Made by a program: the position numbers and the translations under genes. The notes beneath the pieces were generated by a model. That model saw nothing but the letters and a program-made list of their open reading frames with translations, had not been told where the DNA came from and ran no database searches. Below are positions 1-12,482 of a stretch of DNA of 64,000 nt, one piece after another. This DNA comes from Norana najaformis (taxonomy: Eukaryota; Annelida; Clitellata; Crassiclitellata; Hormogastridae). Position 1 is the stretch's first letter, and the number at the start of each line of letters is the position of its first letter. The stretch covers positions 19,716,488-19,780,487 of the forward strand of contig OZ029917.1 of the NCBI GenBank assembly GCA_964023275.1, given 5' to 3'.

Positions 1-126
1 TTAGGGTTAGGGTTAGGGTTAGGGTTAGGGTTAGGGTTAGGGTTAGGGTTAGGGTTAGGGTTAGGGTTAGGGTTAGGGTTAGGGTTAGGGTTAGGGTTAG
101 GGTTAGGGTTAGGGTTAGGGTTAGGG

Positions 127-167
<41 letters not shown>

Positions 168-213
168 GGTTAGGGTTAGGGTTAGGGTTAGGGTTAGGGT
201 TAGGGTTAGGGTT
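1..213 (+). repeat. Pure (TTAGGG)n tract at the window edge
   Basis: About 35 near-perfect TTAGGG copies with one TTTAGGG slip near 144. The G-rich strand is the plus strand here. At a left chromosome end the plus strand should read CCCTAA, so this tract is not a simple terminal telomere in the expected orientation. Confidence 0.97.
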
Positions 214-1342
214 AGGATTGGGGAAAGGGCCAGGTCCAAGGCCAGGGCCAGGGATTGGGCCAGGTTTAGGGGCAGGGCCAGTGTTTGGGTTAGGGTTTGG
301 GCCAGGGTTTGTACCAGGGTTTGGGATAGGGTTAGGGCAAGGGTTTGGGCCAGGGTTAGGGCCATGGCCAGGGCCAGGGTTAGGGTTAGGGTTTGGGCCA
401 GGGTTAAGGGCAGGGCCAGGTTTGGGCCAGGGTTTGGGCAAGGGTTAGGGCCAGGGTTTGGGCCAAAGTTAGGGCCAGGGCCAGGGCTAGGGTGAGGGTT
501 AGCTTAGGGTTAGGGTTAGTGTTAGGCCAGGGCCAGAGCCAGGGCCAGAGCCAGGGCCAGGGTTAGGGTTGTGGCCAGGGCCAGGGCCAAGACCAGGGTC
601 AGGGTTTGGGCCAGGGTTTGGGCCAGGATTAGGGCCACGATTAAGGCCAGGGCCGGGGTCAAGGCAAGGGACGGGGACGGGGCAGGGCCAGGGCCAGGGC
701 CAGGGCCAGGGCCCGGGTAATGGCCCCGACCTGGCCCTGACCCTGGCCCTGGCCCTGGCCCCTGCCCCTGCCCTTCCACTGCCCCTGCCCCTGCCCTGGC
801 CCTGGCCCCGGCCTCGGCCCCTGCCCCGGCCCCTGCCCCTGCCCCTGCCCCTGCCCCTGCCCCTGCCTCTGCCCCTGCCCCTGCTACCCCTGCCCCTACC
901 CCTGCCCCGGCCCCGGCCCCGGCCCCGGCCCCGGCCCCGGCCCCGGCCCCGGCCCCGGCCTAGGTCCTGCCATAACCCTGGCCCTCGCCCTGGCACTTTC
1001 CCTGGCCCTGGCTCTGGCACTGGCACTGGCCCCGGCCCTAGCCCTAACCCTAACCCTGGCTTTGGCCCTGGCCCTGGCCCTGGCAATGGCTTTTATCCCT
1101 CACACGGGCCTGGCCGTGGCCCTGGCCCTGGCTTTGGCCCTGGCCCTGGCCCTGGCCTTGGCCCTGGCCCTGGCCCTGGCTCTGGCCTTGGCCCTGACCC
1201 AAACCCTCGCCCAAACCCTCGCCCAAACCCTGGCCCTAACCCTGGCCAAACCCTGTTCCAGACCATGGCCCTGCCCCTAACCCTGGCCCAAACCCTGGCC
1301 CTGGCTTTGGCCCTGGACCTGGCCCCAACCCTAACCCTAACC

Positions 1343-1382
<40 letters not shown>

Positions 1383-1545
1383 CCCTAACCCTAACCCTAA
1401 CCCTAACCCTAACCTTAACCTTAACCTTAACCCTAACCCTAACCCTAACCCTAACCCTAAAACGGGCCTGGCCGTTGCCCTGGCCCTGGCTTTGGCCCTG
1501 GCCTTGGCCCTGGCCCTGGCCCCAACCCTAACCCTAACCCTAACC

Positions 1546-1577
<32 letters not shown>

Positions 1578-1921
1578 AAACCCTACCCTAACCCTAACCC
1601 TAACCCTAACCCTAAACTTAACCTTAACCCTAACCCTAACCCTAACCCTAACCCTAACCCTGGCCCTGGCAATGGCTTTTATCTTTGGCACGGGCCTGGC
1701 CGTGGCCCTGGCCCTGGCTTTGGCCCTGGCCCTGGCCTGGCCTTGGCCCTGGCCCTGGCCCTGGCTCTGGCCTTGGCCCTGACCCAAACCCTCGCCCAAA
1801 CCCTCGCCCAAACCCTGGCCCTAACCCTGGCCAAACCCTGTTCCAGACCATGGCCCTGCCCCTAACCCTGGCCCAAACCCTGGCCCTGGCTTTGGCCCTG
1901 GACCTGGCCCCAACCCTAACC

Positions 1922-1961
<40 letters not shown>

Positions 1962-2340
1962 CCCTAACCCTAACCCTAACCCTAACCCTAACCCTAACCC
2001 TAACCCTAACCTTAACCCTAACCCTAACCCTAACCCTAACCCTAACCCTAACCCTGGCCCTGGCAATGGCTTTTATCCCTGGCACGGGCCTGGCCGTGGC
2101 CCTGGCCCTGGCTTTGGCCCTGGCCCTGGCCCTGGCCTTGGCCCTGGACCTGGCTCTGGCCTTGGCCCTGGCCCAAACCCTCGCCCAAACCCTCGCCCAA
2201 ACCCTGGCCCTAACCCTGGCCAAACCCTGTTCCAGACCATGGCCCTGCCCCTAACCCTGGCCCAAACCCTGGCCCTGGCTTTGGCCCTGGACCTGGCCCC
2301 AACCCTAACCCTAACCCTAACCCTAACCCTAACCCTAACC
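214..2340. repeat. Higher-order unit 1 (G-rich then C-rich variant block)
   Basis: The G-rich variant block covers about 214-716 (CCAGGG and TTTGGG hexamers). The sequence then turns C-rich after a GCCCGGGTAATGGCC centre near 709-725. The C-rich side holds a (CCCCTG)n run near 830-900, a (GGCCCC)n run at about 904-960, and three related subunits, each closing with CTGTTCCAGACCATGG (near 1252, 1840 and 2228). It ends in (CCCTAA)n that meets (TTAGGG)n at 2341. The longer (CCCCTG)n run is shared with unit 5 but missing from units 2-4. Confidence 0.85.
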
Positions 2341-3813
2341 CTTAGGGTTAGGGTTAGGGTTAGGGTTAGGGTTAGGGTTAGGGTTAGGGTTAGGGTTAGG
2401 GTTAGGGTTAGGGTTAGGGTTAGGGTTAAGGGTTAGGTTAGGGTTAGGGTTAGGGTTAGGGTTAGGGTTAGGGTTAGGGTTAGGGTTAGGGTTAGGGTTA
2501 GGGTTAGGGTTAGGGTTAGGGTTAGGGTTAGGGTTAGGGTTAGGGTTAGGGTTAGGGTTAGGGTTAGGGTTAGGGTTAGGGTTAGGGTTAGGGTTAGGGT
2601 TAGGGTTAGGGTTAGGGTTAGGGTTAGGGTTAGGGTTAGGGTTAGGGTTAGGGTTAGGGTTAGGGTTAGGGTTAGGGTTAGGGTTAGGGTTAGGGTTAGG
2701 GTTAGGGTTAGGGTTAGGGTTAGGGTTAGGGTTAGGGTTAGGGTTAGGGTTGGGGAAGGGTTAGGGTTAAGGCCAGGGTTAGGGTTAGGGTTAGGGTTAG
2801 GGTTAGGGCCAGGGTTTGGGTTAGGGTTTGGGCCAGGGTTTGTACCAGGGTTAGGGTTAGGGTTAGGGCCAGGGTTTGGGCCAGGGTTAGGGCCATGGCC
2901 AGGGCCAGGGTTAGGGTTAGGGTTTGGGCCAGGGTTAAGGGCAGGGCCAGGGTTTGGGCCAGGGTTTGGGCAAGGGTTAGGGCCAGGGTTTGGGCCAAAG
3001 TTAGGGCCAGAGCCAGGGCTAGGGTGAGGGTTAGCCTAGGGTTAGGGTTAGTGTTAGGCCAGGGCCAGAGCCAGGGCCAAAGCCAGGGCCAGGGCCAGGG
3101 TTAGGGTTGTGGCCAGGGCCAGGGCCAAGACCAGGGTCAGGGTTTGGGCCAGGGTTTGGGCCAGGATTAGGGCCACGATTAAGGCCAGGGCTAGGGTTAG
3201 GGGTTAGGGTTAGGGTTAGGGTTAGGGTTAGGGTTAGGGTTAGGGTTAGGGTTAGGGTTAGGGTTAGGGTTAGGGTTAGGGTTAGGGTTAGGGTTAGGGT
3301 TAGGGTTAGGGTTAGGGTTAGGGTTAGGGTTAGGGTTAGGGTTAGGGTTAGGGTTAGGGTTAGGGTTAGGGTTAGGGTTAGGGTTAGGGTTAGGGTTAGG
3401 GTTAGATTTAGGGTTAGATTTAGGGTTAGGGTTAGGGTTAGGGTTAGGGTTAGGGTTAGGGTTAGGGTTAGGGTTAGGGTTAGGGTTAGGGTTAGGGTTA
3501 GGGTTAGGGTTAGGGTTAAGGGTTAGGTTAGGGTTAGGGTTAGGGTTAGGGTTAGGGTTAGGGTTAGGGTTAGGGTTAGGGTTAAGGGTTAGGGTTAGGG
3601 TTAGGGTTAGGGTTAGGGTTAGGGTTAGGGTTAGGGTTAGGGTTAGGGTTAGGGTTAGGGTTAAGGGTTAGGGTTAGGGTTAGGGTTAGGGTTAGGGTTA
3701 GGGTTAGGGTTAGGGTTAGGGTTAGGGTTAGGGTTAGGGTTAGGGTTAGGGTTAGGGTTAGGGTTAGGGTTAGGGTTAGGGTTAGGGTTAGGGTTAGGGT
3801 TAGGGTTAGGGTT
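2341..3813 (+). repeat. (TTAGGG)n tracts with an embedded G-rich variant block
   Basis: Almost pure TTAGGG runs through 2341-2748 and about 3201-3813, with occasional TTAAGGG or ATTTAGGG slips. Between them, about 2749-3200, lies a G-rich variant block that resembles the left half of a higher-order unit but has no C-rich partner. Equivalent unpaired G-rich blocks recur near 5981, 8868 and 11757. Confidence 0.9.
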
Positions 3814-4849
3814 AGGATTGGGGAAAGGGCCAGGTCCAAGGCCAGGGCCAGGGATTGGGCCAGGTTTAGGGGCAGGGCCAGGGTTTGGGTTAGGGTTTGG
3901 GCCAGGGTTTGTACCAGGGTTTGGGCCAGGGTTAGGGCCAGGGTTTGGGCCAGGGTTAGGGCCATGGCCAGGGCCAGGGTTAGGGTTAGGGTTTGGGCCA
4001 GGGTTAAGGGCAGGGCCAGGTTTGGGCCAGGGTTTGGTCAAGGGTTAGGGCCAGGGTTTGGGCCAAAGTTAGGGCCAGGGCCAGGGCTAGGGTGAGGGTT
4101 AGCTTAGGGTTAGGGTTAGTGTTAGGCCAGGGCCAGAGCCAGGGCCAGAGCCAGGGCCAGAGTTAGGGTTGTGGCCAGGGCCAGGGCCAAGACCAGGGTC
4201 AGGGTTTGGGCCAGGGTTTGGGCCAGGATTAGGGCCACGATTAAGGCCAGGGCCGGGGTCAAGGCAAGGGACGGGGACGGGGCAGGGCCAGGGCCAGGGC
4301 CAGGGCCAGGGCCCGGGTAATGGCCCCGACCTGGCCCTGACCCTGGCCCTGGCCCTGGCCCCTGCCCCTGCCCTTCCACTGCCCCTGCCCCTGCCCTGGC
4401 CCTGGCCCCGGCCTCGGCCCCTGCCCCGGCCCCTGCCCCTGCCCCGGCCCCGGCCCCGGCCCCGGCCCCGGCCTAGGTCCTGCCATAACCCTGGCCCTCG
4501 CCCTGGCACTTTCCCTGGCCCTGGCTCTGGCACTGGCACTGGCCCCGGCCCTAGCCCTAACCCTAACCCTGGCTTTGGCCCTGGCCCTGGCTTTGGCAAT
4601 GGCTTTTATCCCTCACACGGGCCTGGCCGTGGCCCTGGCCCTGGCTTTGGCCCTGGCCCTGGCCCTGGCCTTGGCCCTGGCCCTGGCCCTGGCTCTGGCC
4701 TTGGCCCTGACCCAAACCCTCGCCCAAACCCTCGCCCAAACCCTGGCCCTAACCCTGGCCAAACCCTGTTCCAGACCATGGCCCTGCCCCTAACCCTGGC
4801 CCAAACCCTGGCCCTGGCTTTGGCCCTGGACCTGGCCCCAACCCTAACC

Positions 4850-4889
<40 letters not shown>

Positions 4890-5226
4890 CCCTAACCCTA
4901 ACCCTAACCCTAACCCTAACCCTAACCTTAACCTTAACCCTAACCCTAACCCTAACCCTAACCCTAAAACTGGCCCTGGCAATGGCTTTTATCCCTGGCA
5001 CGGGCCTGGCCGTGGCCCTGGCCCTGGCTTTGGCCCTGGCCCTGGCCTTGGCCCTGGCCCTGGCCCTGGCTCTGGCCTTGGCCCTGACCCAAACCCTCGC
5101 CCAAACCCTCGCCCAAACCCTGGCCCTAACCCTGGCCAAACCCTGTTCCAGACCATGGCCCTGCCCCTAACCCTGGTCCAAACCCTGGCCCTGGCTTTGG
5201 CCCTGGACCTGGCCCCAACCCTAACC

Positions 5227-5266
<40 letters not shown>

Positions 5267-6533
5267 CCCTAACCTTAACCCTAACCCTAACCCTAACCCT
5301 AACCTTAACCTTAACCCTAACCCTAACCCTAACCCTAACCCTAACCCTGGCCCTGGCAATGGCTTTTATCCCTGGCACGGGCCTGGCCGTGGCCCTGGCC
5401 CTGGCTTTGGCCCTGGCCCTGGCCCTGGCCTTGGCCCTGGACCTGGCTCTGGCCTTGGCCCTGGCCCAAACCCTCGCCCAAACCCTCGCCCAAACCCTGG
5501 CCCTAACCCTGGCCAAACCCTGTTCCAGACCATGGCCCTGCCCCTAACCCTGGCCCAAACCCTGGCCCTGGCTTTGGCCCTGGACCTGGCCCCAACCCTA
5601 ACCCTAACCCTAACCCTAACCCTAACCCTAACCCTAACCCTTAGGGTTAGGGTTAGGGTTAGGGTTAGGGTTAGGGTTAGGGTTAGGGTTAAGGGTTAGG
5701 TTAGGGTTAGGGTTAGGGTTAGGGTTAGGGTTAAGGGTTAGGTTAGGGTTGGGGTTAGGGTAAGGGTTAGGGTTAGGGTTAGGGTTAGGGTTAGGGTTAG
5801 GGTTAGGGTTAGGGTTAGGGTTAGGGTTAGGGTTAGGGTTAGGGTTAGGGTTAGGGTTAGGGTTAGGGTTAGGGTTAGGGTTAGGGTTAGGGTTAGGGTT
5901 AGGGTTAGGGTTAGGGTTAGGGTTAGGGTTAGGGTTAGGGTTAGGGTTAGGGTTAGGGTTAGGGTTAGGGTTAGGGTTAGGATTGGGGAAAAGGCCAGGT
6001 CCAAGGCCAGGGCCAGGGTTTGGGCCAGGTTTAGGGGCAGGGCCAGGGTTTGGGTTAGGGTTTGGGCCAGGGTTTGTACCAGGGTTAGGGTTAGGGTTAG
6101 GGCCAGGGTTTGGGCCAGGGTTAGGGCCATGGCCAGGGCCAGGGTTAGGGTTAGGGTTTGGGCCAGGGTTAAGGGCAGGGCCAGGGTTTGGGCCAGGGTT
6201 TGGGCAAGGGTTAGGGCCAGGGTTTGGGCCAAAGTTAGGGCCAGAGCCAGGGCTAGGGTGAGGGTTAGCTTAGGGTTAGGGTTAGTGTTAGGCCAGGGCC
6301 AGAGCCAGGGCCAAAGCCAGGGCCAGGGCCAGGGTTAGGGTTGTGGCCAGGGCCAGGGAAAAAGACCAGGGTCAGGGTTTGGGCCAGGGTTTGGGCCAGG
6401 ATTAGGGCCACGATTAAGGCCAGGGCCGGGGTCAAGGCAAGGGACGGGGACGGGGACTGGGCAGGGCCAGGATTAGGGTTAGGGTTAGGGTTAGGGTTAG
6501 GGTTAGGGTTAGGGTTAAGGGTTAGGGTTAGGG

Positions 6534-6574
<41 letters not shown>

Positions 6575-6693
6575 GGTTAGGGTTAGGGTTAGGGTTAGGG
6601 TTAGGGTTAGGGTTAGGGTTAGGGTTAGGGTTAGGGTTAGGGTTAGGGTTAGGGTTAGGGTTAGGGTTAGGGTTAGGGTTAGGGTTAGGGTTA
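3814..6693. repeat. Higher-order unit 2
   Basis: Order: G-rich variant block 3814-4316, C-rich block 4317-5640 (short (GGCCCC)n near 4441-4472, then three subunits about 377 bp apart), mirror junction at 5641, (TTAGGG)n to 5980, unpaired G-rich block 5981-6474 and (TTAGGG)n to 6693. Units 3 and 4 repeat this order nearly base for base. Confidence 0.9.
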
Positions 6694-7734
6694 GGATTGG
6701 GGAAAGGGCCAGGTCCAAGGCCAGGGCCAGGGATTGGGCCAGGTTTAGGGGCAGGGCCAGGGTTTGGGTTAGGGTTTGGGCCAGGGTTTGTACCAGGGTT
6801 TGGGCCAGGGTTAGGGCCAGGGTTTGGGCCAGGGTTAGGGCCATGGCCAGGGCCAGGGTTAGGGTTAGGGTTTGGGCCAGGGTTAAGGGCAGGGCCAGGT
6901 TTGGGCCAGGGTTTGGTCAAGGGTTAGGGCCAGGGTTTGGGCCAAAGTTAGGGCCAGGGCCAGGGCTAGGGTGAGGGTTAGCTTAGGGTTAGGGTTAGTG
7001 TTAGGCCAGGGCCAGAGCCAGGGCCAGAGCCAGGGCCAGAGTTAGGGTTGTGGCCAGGGCCAGGGCCAAGACCAGGGTCAGGGTTTGGGCCAGGGTTTGG
7101 GCCAGGATTAGGGCCACGATTAAGGCCAGGGCCGGGGTCAAGGCAAGGGACGGGGACGGGGCAGGGCCAGGGCCAGGGCCAGGGCCAGGGCCAGGGCCCG
7201 GGTAATGGCCCCGACCTGGCCCTGACCCTGGCCCTGGCCCTGGCCCCTGCCCCTGCCCTTCCACTGCCCCTGCCCCTGCCCTGGCCCTGGCCCCGGCCTC
7301 GGCCCCTGCCCCGGCCCCTGCCCCTGCCCCGGCCCCGGCCCCGGCCCCGGCCCCGGCCTAGGTCCTGCCATAACCCTGGCCCTCGCCCTGGCACTTTCCC
7401 TGGCCCTGGCTCTGGCACTGGCACTGGCCCCGGCCCTAGCCCTAACCCTAACCCTGGCTTTGGCCCTGGCCCTGGCTTTGGCAATGGCTTTTATCCCTCA
7501 CACGGGCCTGGCCGTGGCCCTGGCCCTGGCTTTGGCCCTGGCCCTGGCCCTGGCCTTGGCCCTGGCCCTGGCCCTGGCTCTGGCCTTGGCCCTGACCCAA
7601 ACCCTCGCCCAAACCCTCGCCCAAACCCTGGCCCTAACCCTGGCCAAACCCTGTTCCAGACCATGGCCCTGCCCCTAACCCTGGCCCAAACCCTGGCCCT
7701 GGCTTTGGCCCTGGACCTGGCCCCAACCCTAACC

Positions 7735-7774
<40 letters not shown>

Positions 7775-8111
7775 CCCTAACCCTAACCCTAACCCTAACC
7801 CTAACCCTAACCTTAACCTTAACCCTAACCCTAACCCTAACCCTAACCCTAAAACTGGCCCTGGCAATGGCTTTTATCCCTGGCACGGGCCTGGCCGTGG
7901 CCCTGGCCCTGGCTTTGGCCCTGGCCCTGGCCTTGGCCCTGGCCCTGGCCCTGGCTCTGGCCTTGGCCCTGACCCAAACCCTCGCCCAAACCCTCGCCCA
8001 AACCCTGGCCCTAACCCTGGCCAAACCCTGTTCCAGACCATGGCCCTGCCCCTAACCCTGGTCCAAACCCTGGCCCTGGCTTTGGCCCTGGACCTGGCCC
8101 CAACCCTAACC

Positions 8112-8151
<40 letters not shown>

Positions 8152-9418
8152 CCCTAACCTTAACCCTAACCCTAACCCTAACCCTAACCTTAACCTTAAC
8201 CCTAACCCTAACCCTAACCCTAACCCTAACCCTGGCCCTGGCAATGGCTTTTATCCCTGGCACGGGCCTGGCCGTGGCCCTGGCCCTGGCTTTGGCCCTG
8301 GCCCTGGCCCTGGCCTTGGCCCTGGACCTGGCTCTGGCCTTGGCCCTGGCCCAAACCCTCGCCCAAACCCTCGCCCAAACCCTGGCCCTAACCCTGGCCA
8401 AACCCTGTTCCAGACCATGGCCCTGCCCCTAACCCTGGCCCAAACCCTGGCCCTGGCTTTGGCCCTGGACCTGGCCCCAACCCTAACCCTAACCCTAACC
8501 CTAACCCTAACCCTAACCCTTAGGGTTAGGGTTAGGGTTAGGGTTAGGGTTAGGGTTAGGGTTAGGGTTAGGGTTAGGGTTAAGGGTTAGGTTAGGGTTA
8601 GGGTTAGGGTTAGGGTTAGGGTTAAGGGTTAGGTTAGGGTTGGGGTTAGGGTAAGGGTTAGGGTTAGGGTTAGGGTTAGGGTTAGGGTTAGGGTTAGGGT
8701 TAGGGTTAGGGTTAGGGTTAGGGTTAGGGTTAGGGTTAGGGTTAGGGTTAGGGTTAGGGTTAGGGTTAGGGTTAGGGTTAGGGTTAGGGTTAGGGTTAGG
8801 GTTAGGGTTAGGGTTAGGGTTAGGGTTAGGGTTAGGGTTAGGGTTAGGGTTAGGGTTAGGGTTAGGATTGGGGAAAAGGCCAGGTCCAAGGCCAGGGCCA
8901 GGGTTTGGGCCAGGTTTAGGGGCAGGGCCAGGGTTTGGGTTAGGGTTTGGGCCAGGGTTTGTACCAGGGTTAGGGTTAGGGTTAGGGCCAGGGTTTGGGC
9001 CAGGGTTAGGGCCATGGCCAGGGCCAGGGTTAGGGTTAGGGTTTGGGCCAGGGTTAAGGGCAGGGCCAGGGTTTGGGCCAGGGTTTGGGCAAGGGTTAGG
9101 GCCAGGGTTTGGGCCAAAGTTAGGGCCAGAGCCAGGGCTAGGGTGAGGGTTAGCTTAGGGTTAGGGTTAGTGTTAGGCCAGGGCCAGAGCCAGGGCCAAA
9201 GCCAGGGCCAGGGCCAGGGTTAGGGTTGTGGCCAGGGCCAGGGAAAAAGACCAGGGTCAGGGTTTGGGCCAGGGTTTGGGCCAGGATTAGGGCCACGATT
9301 AAGGCCAGGGCCGGGGTCAAGGCAAGGGACGGGGACGGGGACTGGGCAGGGCCAGGATTAGGGTTAGGGTTAGGGTTAGGGTTAGGGTTAGGGTTAGGGT
9401 TAAGGGTTAGGGTTAGGG

Positions 9419-9459
<41 letters not shown>

Positions 9460-9585
9460 GGTTAGGGTTAGGGTTAGGGTTAGGGTTAGGGTTAGGGTTA
9501 GGGTTAGGGTTAGGGTTAGGGTTAGGGTTAGGGTTAGGGTTAGGGTTAGGGTTAGGGTTAGGGTTAGGGTTAGGGTTAGGGTTAG
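6694..9585. repeat. Higher-order unit 3
   Basis: Same order of sub-blocks as unit 2, with the C-rich half at about 7201-8520, the mirror junction at 8521, an unpaired G-rich block at about 8868-9358 and a closing (TTAGGG)n tract. It differs from unit 2 mainly by whole-hexamer gains and losses, for example one extra CCAGGG near 7190. Confidence 0.9.
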
Positions 9586-10625
9586 GATTGGGGAAAGGGC
9601 CAGGTCCAAGGCCAGGGCCAGGGATTGGGCCAGGTTTAGGGGCAGGGCCAGGGTTTGGGTTAGGGTTTGGGCCAGGGTTTGTACCAGGGTTTGGGCCAGG
9701 GTTAGGGCCAGGGTTTGGGCCAGGGTTAGGGCCATGGCCAGGGCCAGGGTTAGGGTTAGGGTTTGGGCCAGGGTTAAGGGCAGGGCCAGGTTTGGGCCAG
9801 GGTTTGGTCAAGGGTTAGGGCCAGGGTTTGGGCCAAAGTTAGGGCCAGGGCCAGGGCTAGGGTGAGGGTTAGCTTAGGGTTAGGGTTAGTGTTAGGCCAG
9901 GGCCAGAGCCAGGGCCAGAGCCAGGGCCAGAGTTAGGGTTGTGGCCAGGGCCAGGGCCAAGACCAGGGTCAGGGTTTGGGCCAGGGTTTGGGCCAGGATT
10001 AGGGCCACGATTAAGGCCAGGGCCGGGGTCAAGGCAAGGGACGGGGACGGGGCAGGGCCAGGGCCAGGGCCAGGGCCAGGGCCAGGGCCCGGGTAATGGC
10101 CCCGACCTGGCCCTGACCCTGGCCCTGGCCCTGGCCCCTGCCCCTGCCCTTCCACTGCCCCTGCCCCTGCCCTGGCCCTGGCCCCGGCCTCGGCCCCTGC
10201 CCCGGCCCCTGCCCCTGCCCCGGCCCCGGCCCCGGCCCCGGCCCCGGCCTAGGTCCTGCCATAACCCTGGCCCTCGCCCTGGCACTTTCCCTGGCCCTGG
10301 CTCTGGCACTGGCACTGGCCCCGGCCCTAGCCCTAACCCTAACCCTGGCTTTGGCCCTGGCCCTGGCTTTGGCAATGGCTTTTATCCCTCACACGGGCCT
10401 GGCCGTGGCCCTGGCCCTGGCTTTGGCCCTGGCCCTGGCCCTGGCCTTGGCCCTGGCCCTGGCCCTGGCTCTGGCCTTGGCCCTGACCCAAACCCTCGCC
10501 CAAACCCTCGCCCAAACCCTGGCCCTAACCCTGGCCAAACCCTGTTCCAGACCATGGCCCTGCCCCTAACCCTGGCCCAAACCCTGGCCCTGGCTTTGGC
10601 CCTGGACCTGGCCCCAACCCTAACC

Positions 10626-10665
<40 letters not shown>

Positions 10666-11002
10666 CCCTAACCCTAACCCTAACCCTAACCCTAACCCTA
10701 ACCTTAACCTTAACCCTAACCCTAACCCTAACCCTAACCCTAAAACTGGCCCTGGCAATGGCTTTTATCCCTGGCACGGGCCTGGCCGTGGCCCTGGCCC
10801 TGGCTTTGGCCCTGGCCCTGGCCTTGGCCCTGGCCCTGGCCCTGGCTCTGGCCTTGGCCCTGACCCAAACCCTCGCCCAAACCCTCGCCCAAACCCTGGC
10901 CCTAACCCTGGCCAAACCCTGTTCCAGACCATGGCCCTGCCCCTAACCCTGGTCCAAACCCTGGCCCTGGCTTTGGCCCTGGACCTGGCCCCAACCCTAA
11001 CC

Positions 11003-11042
<40 letters not shown>

Positions 11043-12309
11043 CCCTAACCTTAACCCTAACCCTAACCCTAACCCTAACCTTAACCTTAACCCTAACCCT
11101 AACCCTAACCCTAACCCTAACCCTGGCCCTGGCAATGGCTTTTATCCCTGGCACGGGCCTGGCCGTGGCCCTGGCCCTGGCTTTGGCCCTGGCCCTGGCC
11201 CTGGCCTTGGCCCTGGACCTGGCTCTGGCCTTGGCCCTGGCCCAAACCCTCGCCCAAACCCTCGCCCAAACCCTGGCCCTAACCCTGGCCAAACCCTGTT
11301 CCAGACCATGGCCCTGCCCCTAACCCTGGCCCAAACCCTGGCCCTGGCTTTGGCCCTGGACCTGGCCCCAACCCTAACCCTAACCCTAACCCTAACCCTA
11401 ACCCTAACCCTTAGGGTTAGGGTTAGGGTTAGGGTTAGGGTTAGGGTTAGGGTTAGGGTTAGGGTTAGGGTTAAGGGTTAGGGTTAGGGTTAGGGTTAGG
11501 GTTAGGGTTAGGGTTAGGTTAGGGTTGGGGTTAGGGTAAGGGTTAGGGTTAGGGTTAGGGTTAGGGTTAGGGTTAGGGTTAGGGTTAGGGTTAGGGTTAG
11601 GGTTAGGGTTAGGGTTAGGGTTAGGGTTAGGGTTAGGGTTAGGGTTAGGGTTAGGGTTAGGGTTAGGGTTAGGGTTAGGGTTAGGGTTAGGGTTAGGGTT
11701 AGGGTTAGGGTTAGGGTTAGGGTTAGGGTTAGGGTTAGGGTTAGGGTTAGGGTTAGGATTGGGGAAAAGGCCAGGTCCAAGGCCAGGGCCAGGGTTTGGG
11801 CCAGGTTTAGGGGCAGGGCCAGGGTTTGGGTTAGGGTTTGGGCCAGGGTTTGTACCAGGGTTAGGGTTAGGGTTAGGGCCAGGGTTTGGGCCAGGGTTAG
11901 GGCCATGGCCAGGGCCAGGGTTAGGGTTAGGGTTTGGGCCAGGGTTAAGGGCAGGGCCAGGGTTTGGGCCAGGGTTTGGGCAAGGGTTAGGGCCAGGGTT
12001 TGGGCCAAAGTTAGGGCCAGAGCCAGGGCTAGGGTGAGGGTTAGCTTAGGGTTAGGGTTAGTGTTAGGCCAGGGCCAGAGCCAGGGCCAAAGCCAGGGCC
12101 AGGGCCAGGGTTAGGGTTGTGGCCAGGGCCAGGGAAAAAGACCAGGGTCAGGGTTTGGGCCAGGGTTTGGGCCAGGATTAGGGCCACGATTAAGGCCAGG
12201 GCCGGGGTCAAGGCAAGGGACGGGGACGGGGACTGGGCAGGGCCAGGATTAGGGTTAGGGTTAGGGTTAGGGTTAGGGTTAGGGTTAGGGTTAAGGGTTA
12301 GGGTTAGGG

Positions 12310-12350
<41 letters not shown>

Positions 12351-12482
12351 GGTTAGGGTTAGGGTTAGGGTTAGGGTTAGGGTTAGGGTTAGGGTTAGGG
12401 TTAGGGTTAGGGTTAGGGTTAGGGTTAGGGTTAGGGTTAGGGTTAGGGTTAGGGTTAGGGTTAGGGTTAGGGTTAGGGTTAG
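9586..12482. repeat. Higher-order unit 4
   Basis: Same order as units 2 and 3: G-rich block 9586-10092, C-rich block to 11411, mirror junction at 11412, (TTAGGG)n to 11756, unpaired G-rich block 11757-12248 and (TTAGGG)n to 12482. Length differences from unit 3 lie in the pure hexamer tracts. Confidence 0.9.

Noticed and set aside
2341-2748. Ancient chromosome end-to-end fusion point
   Set aside because: Fusion would give TTAGGG followed by CCCTAA. The sharp junctions here have the opposite order and recur in every unit.
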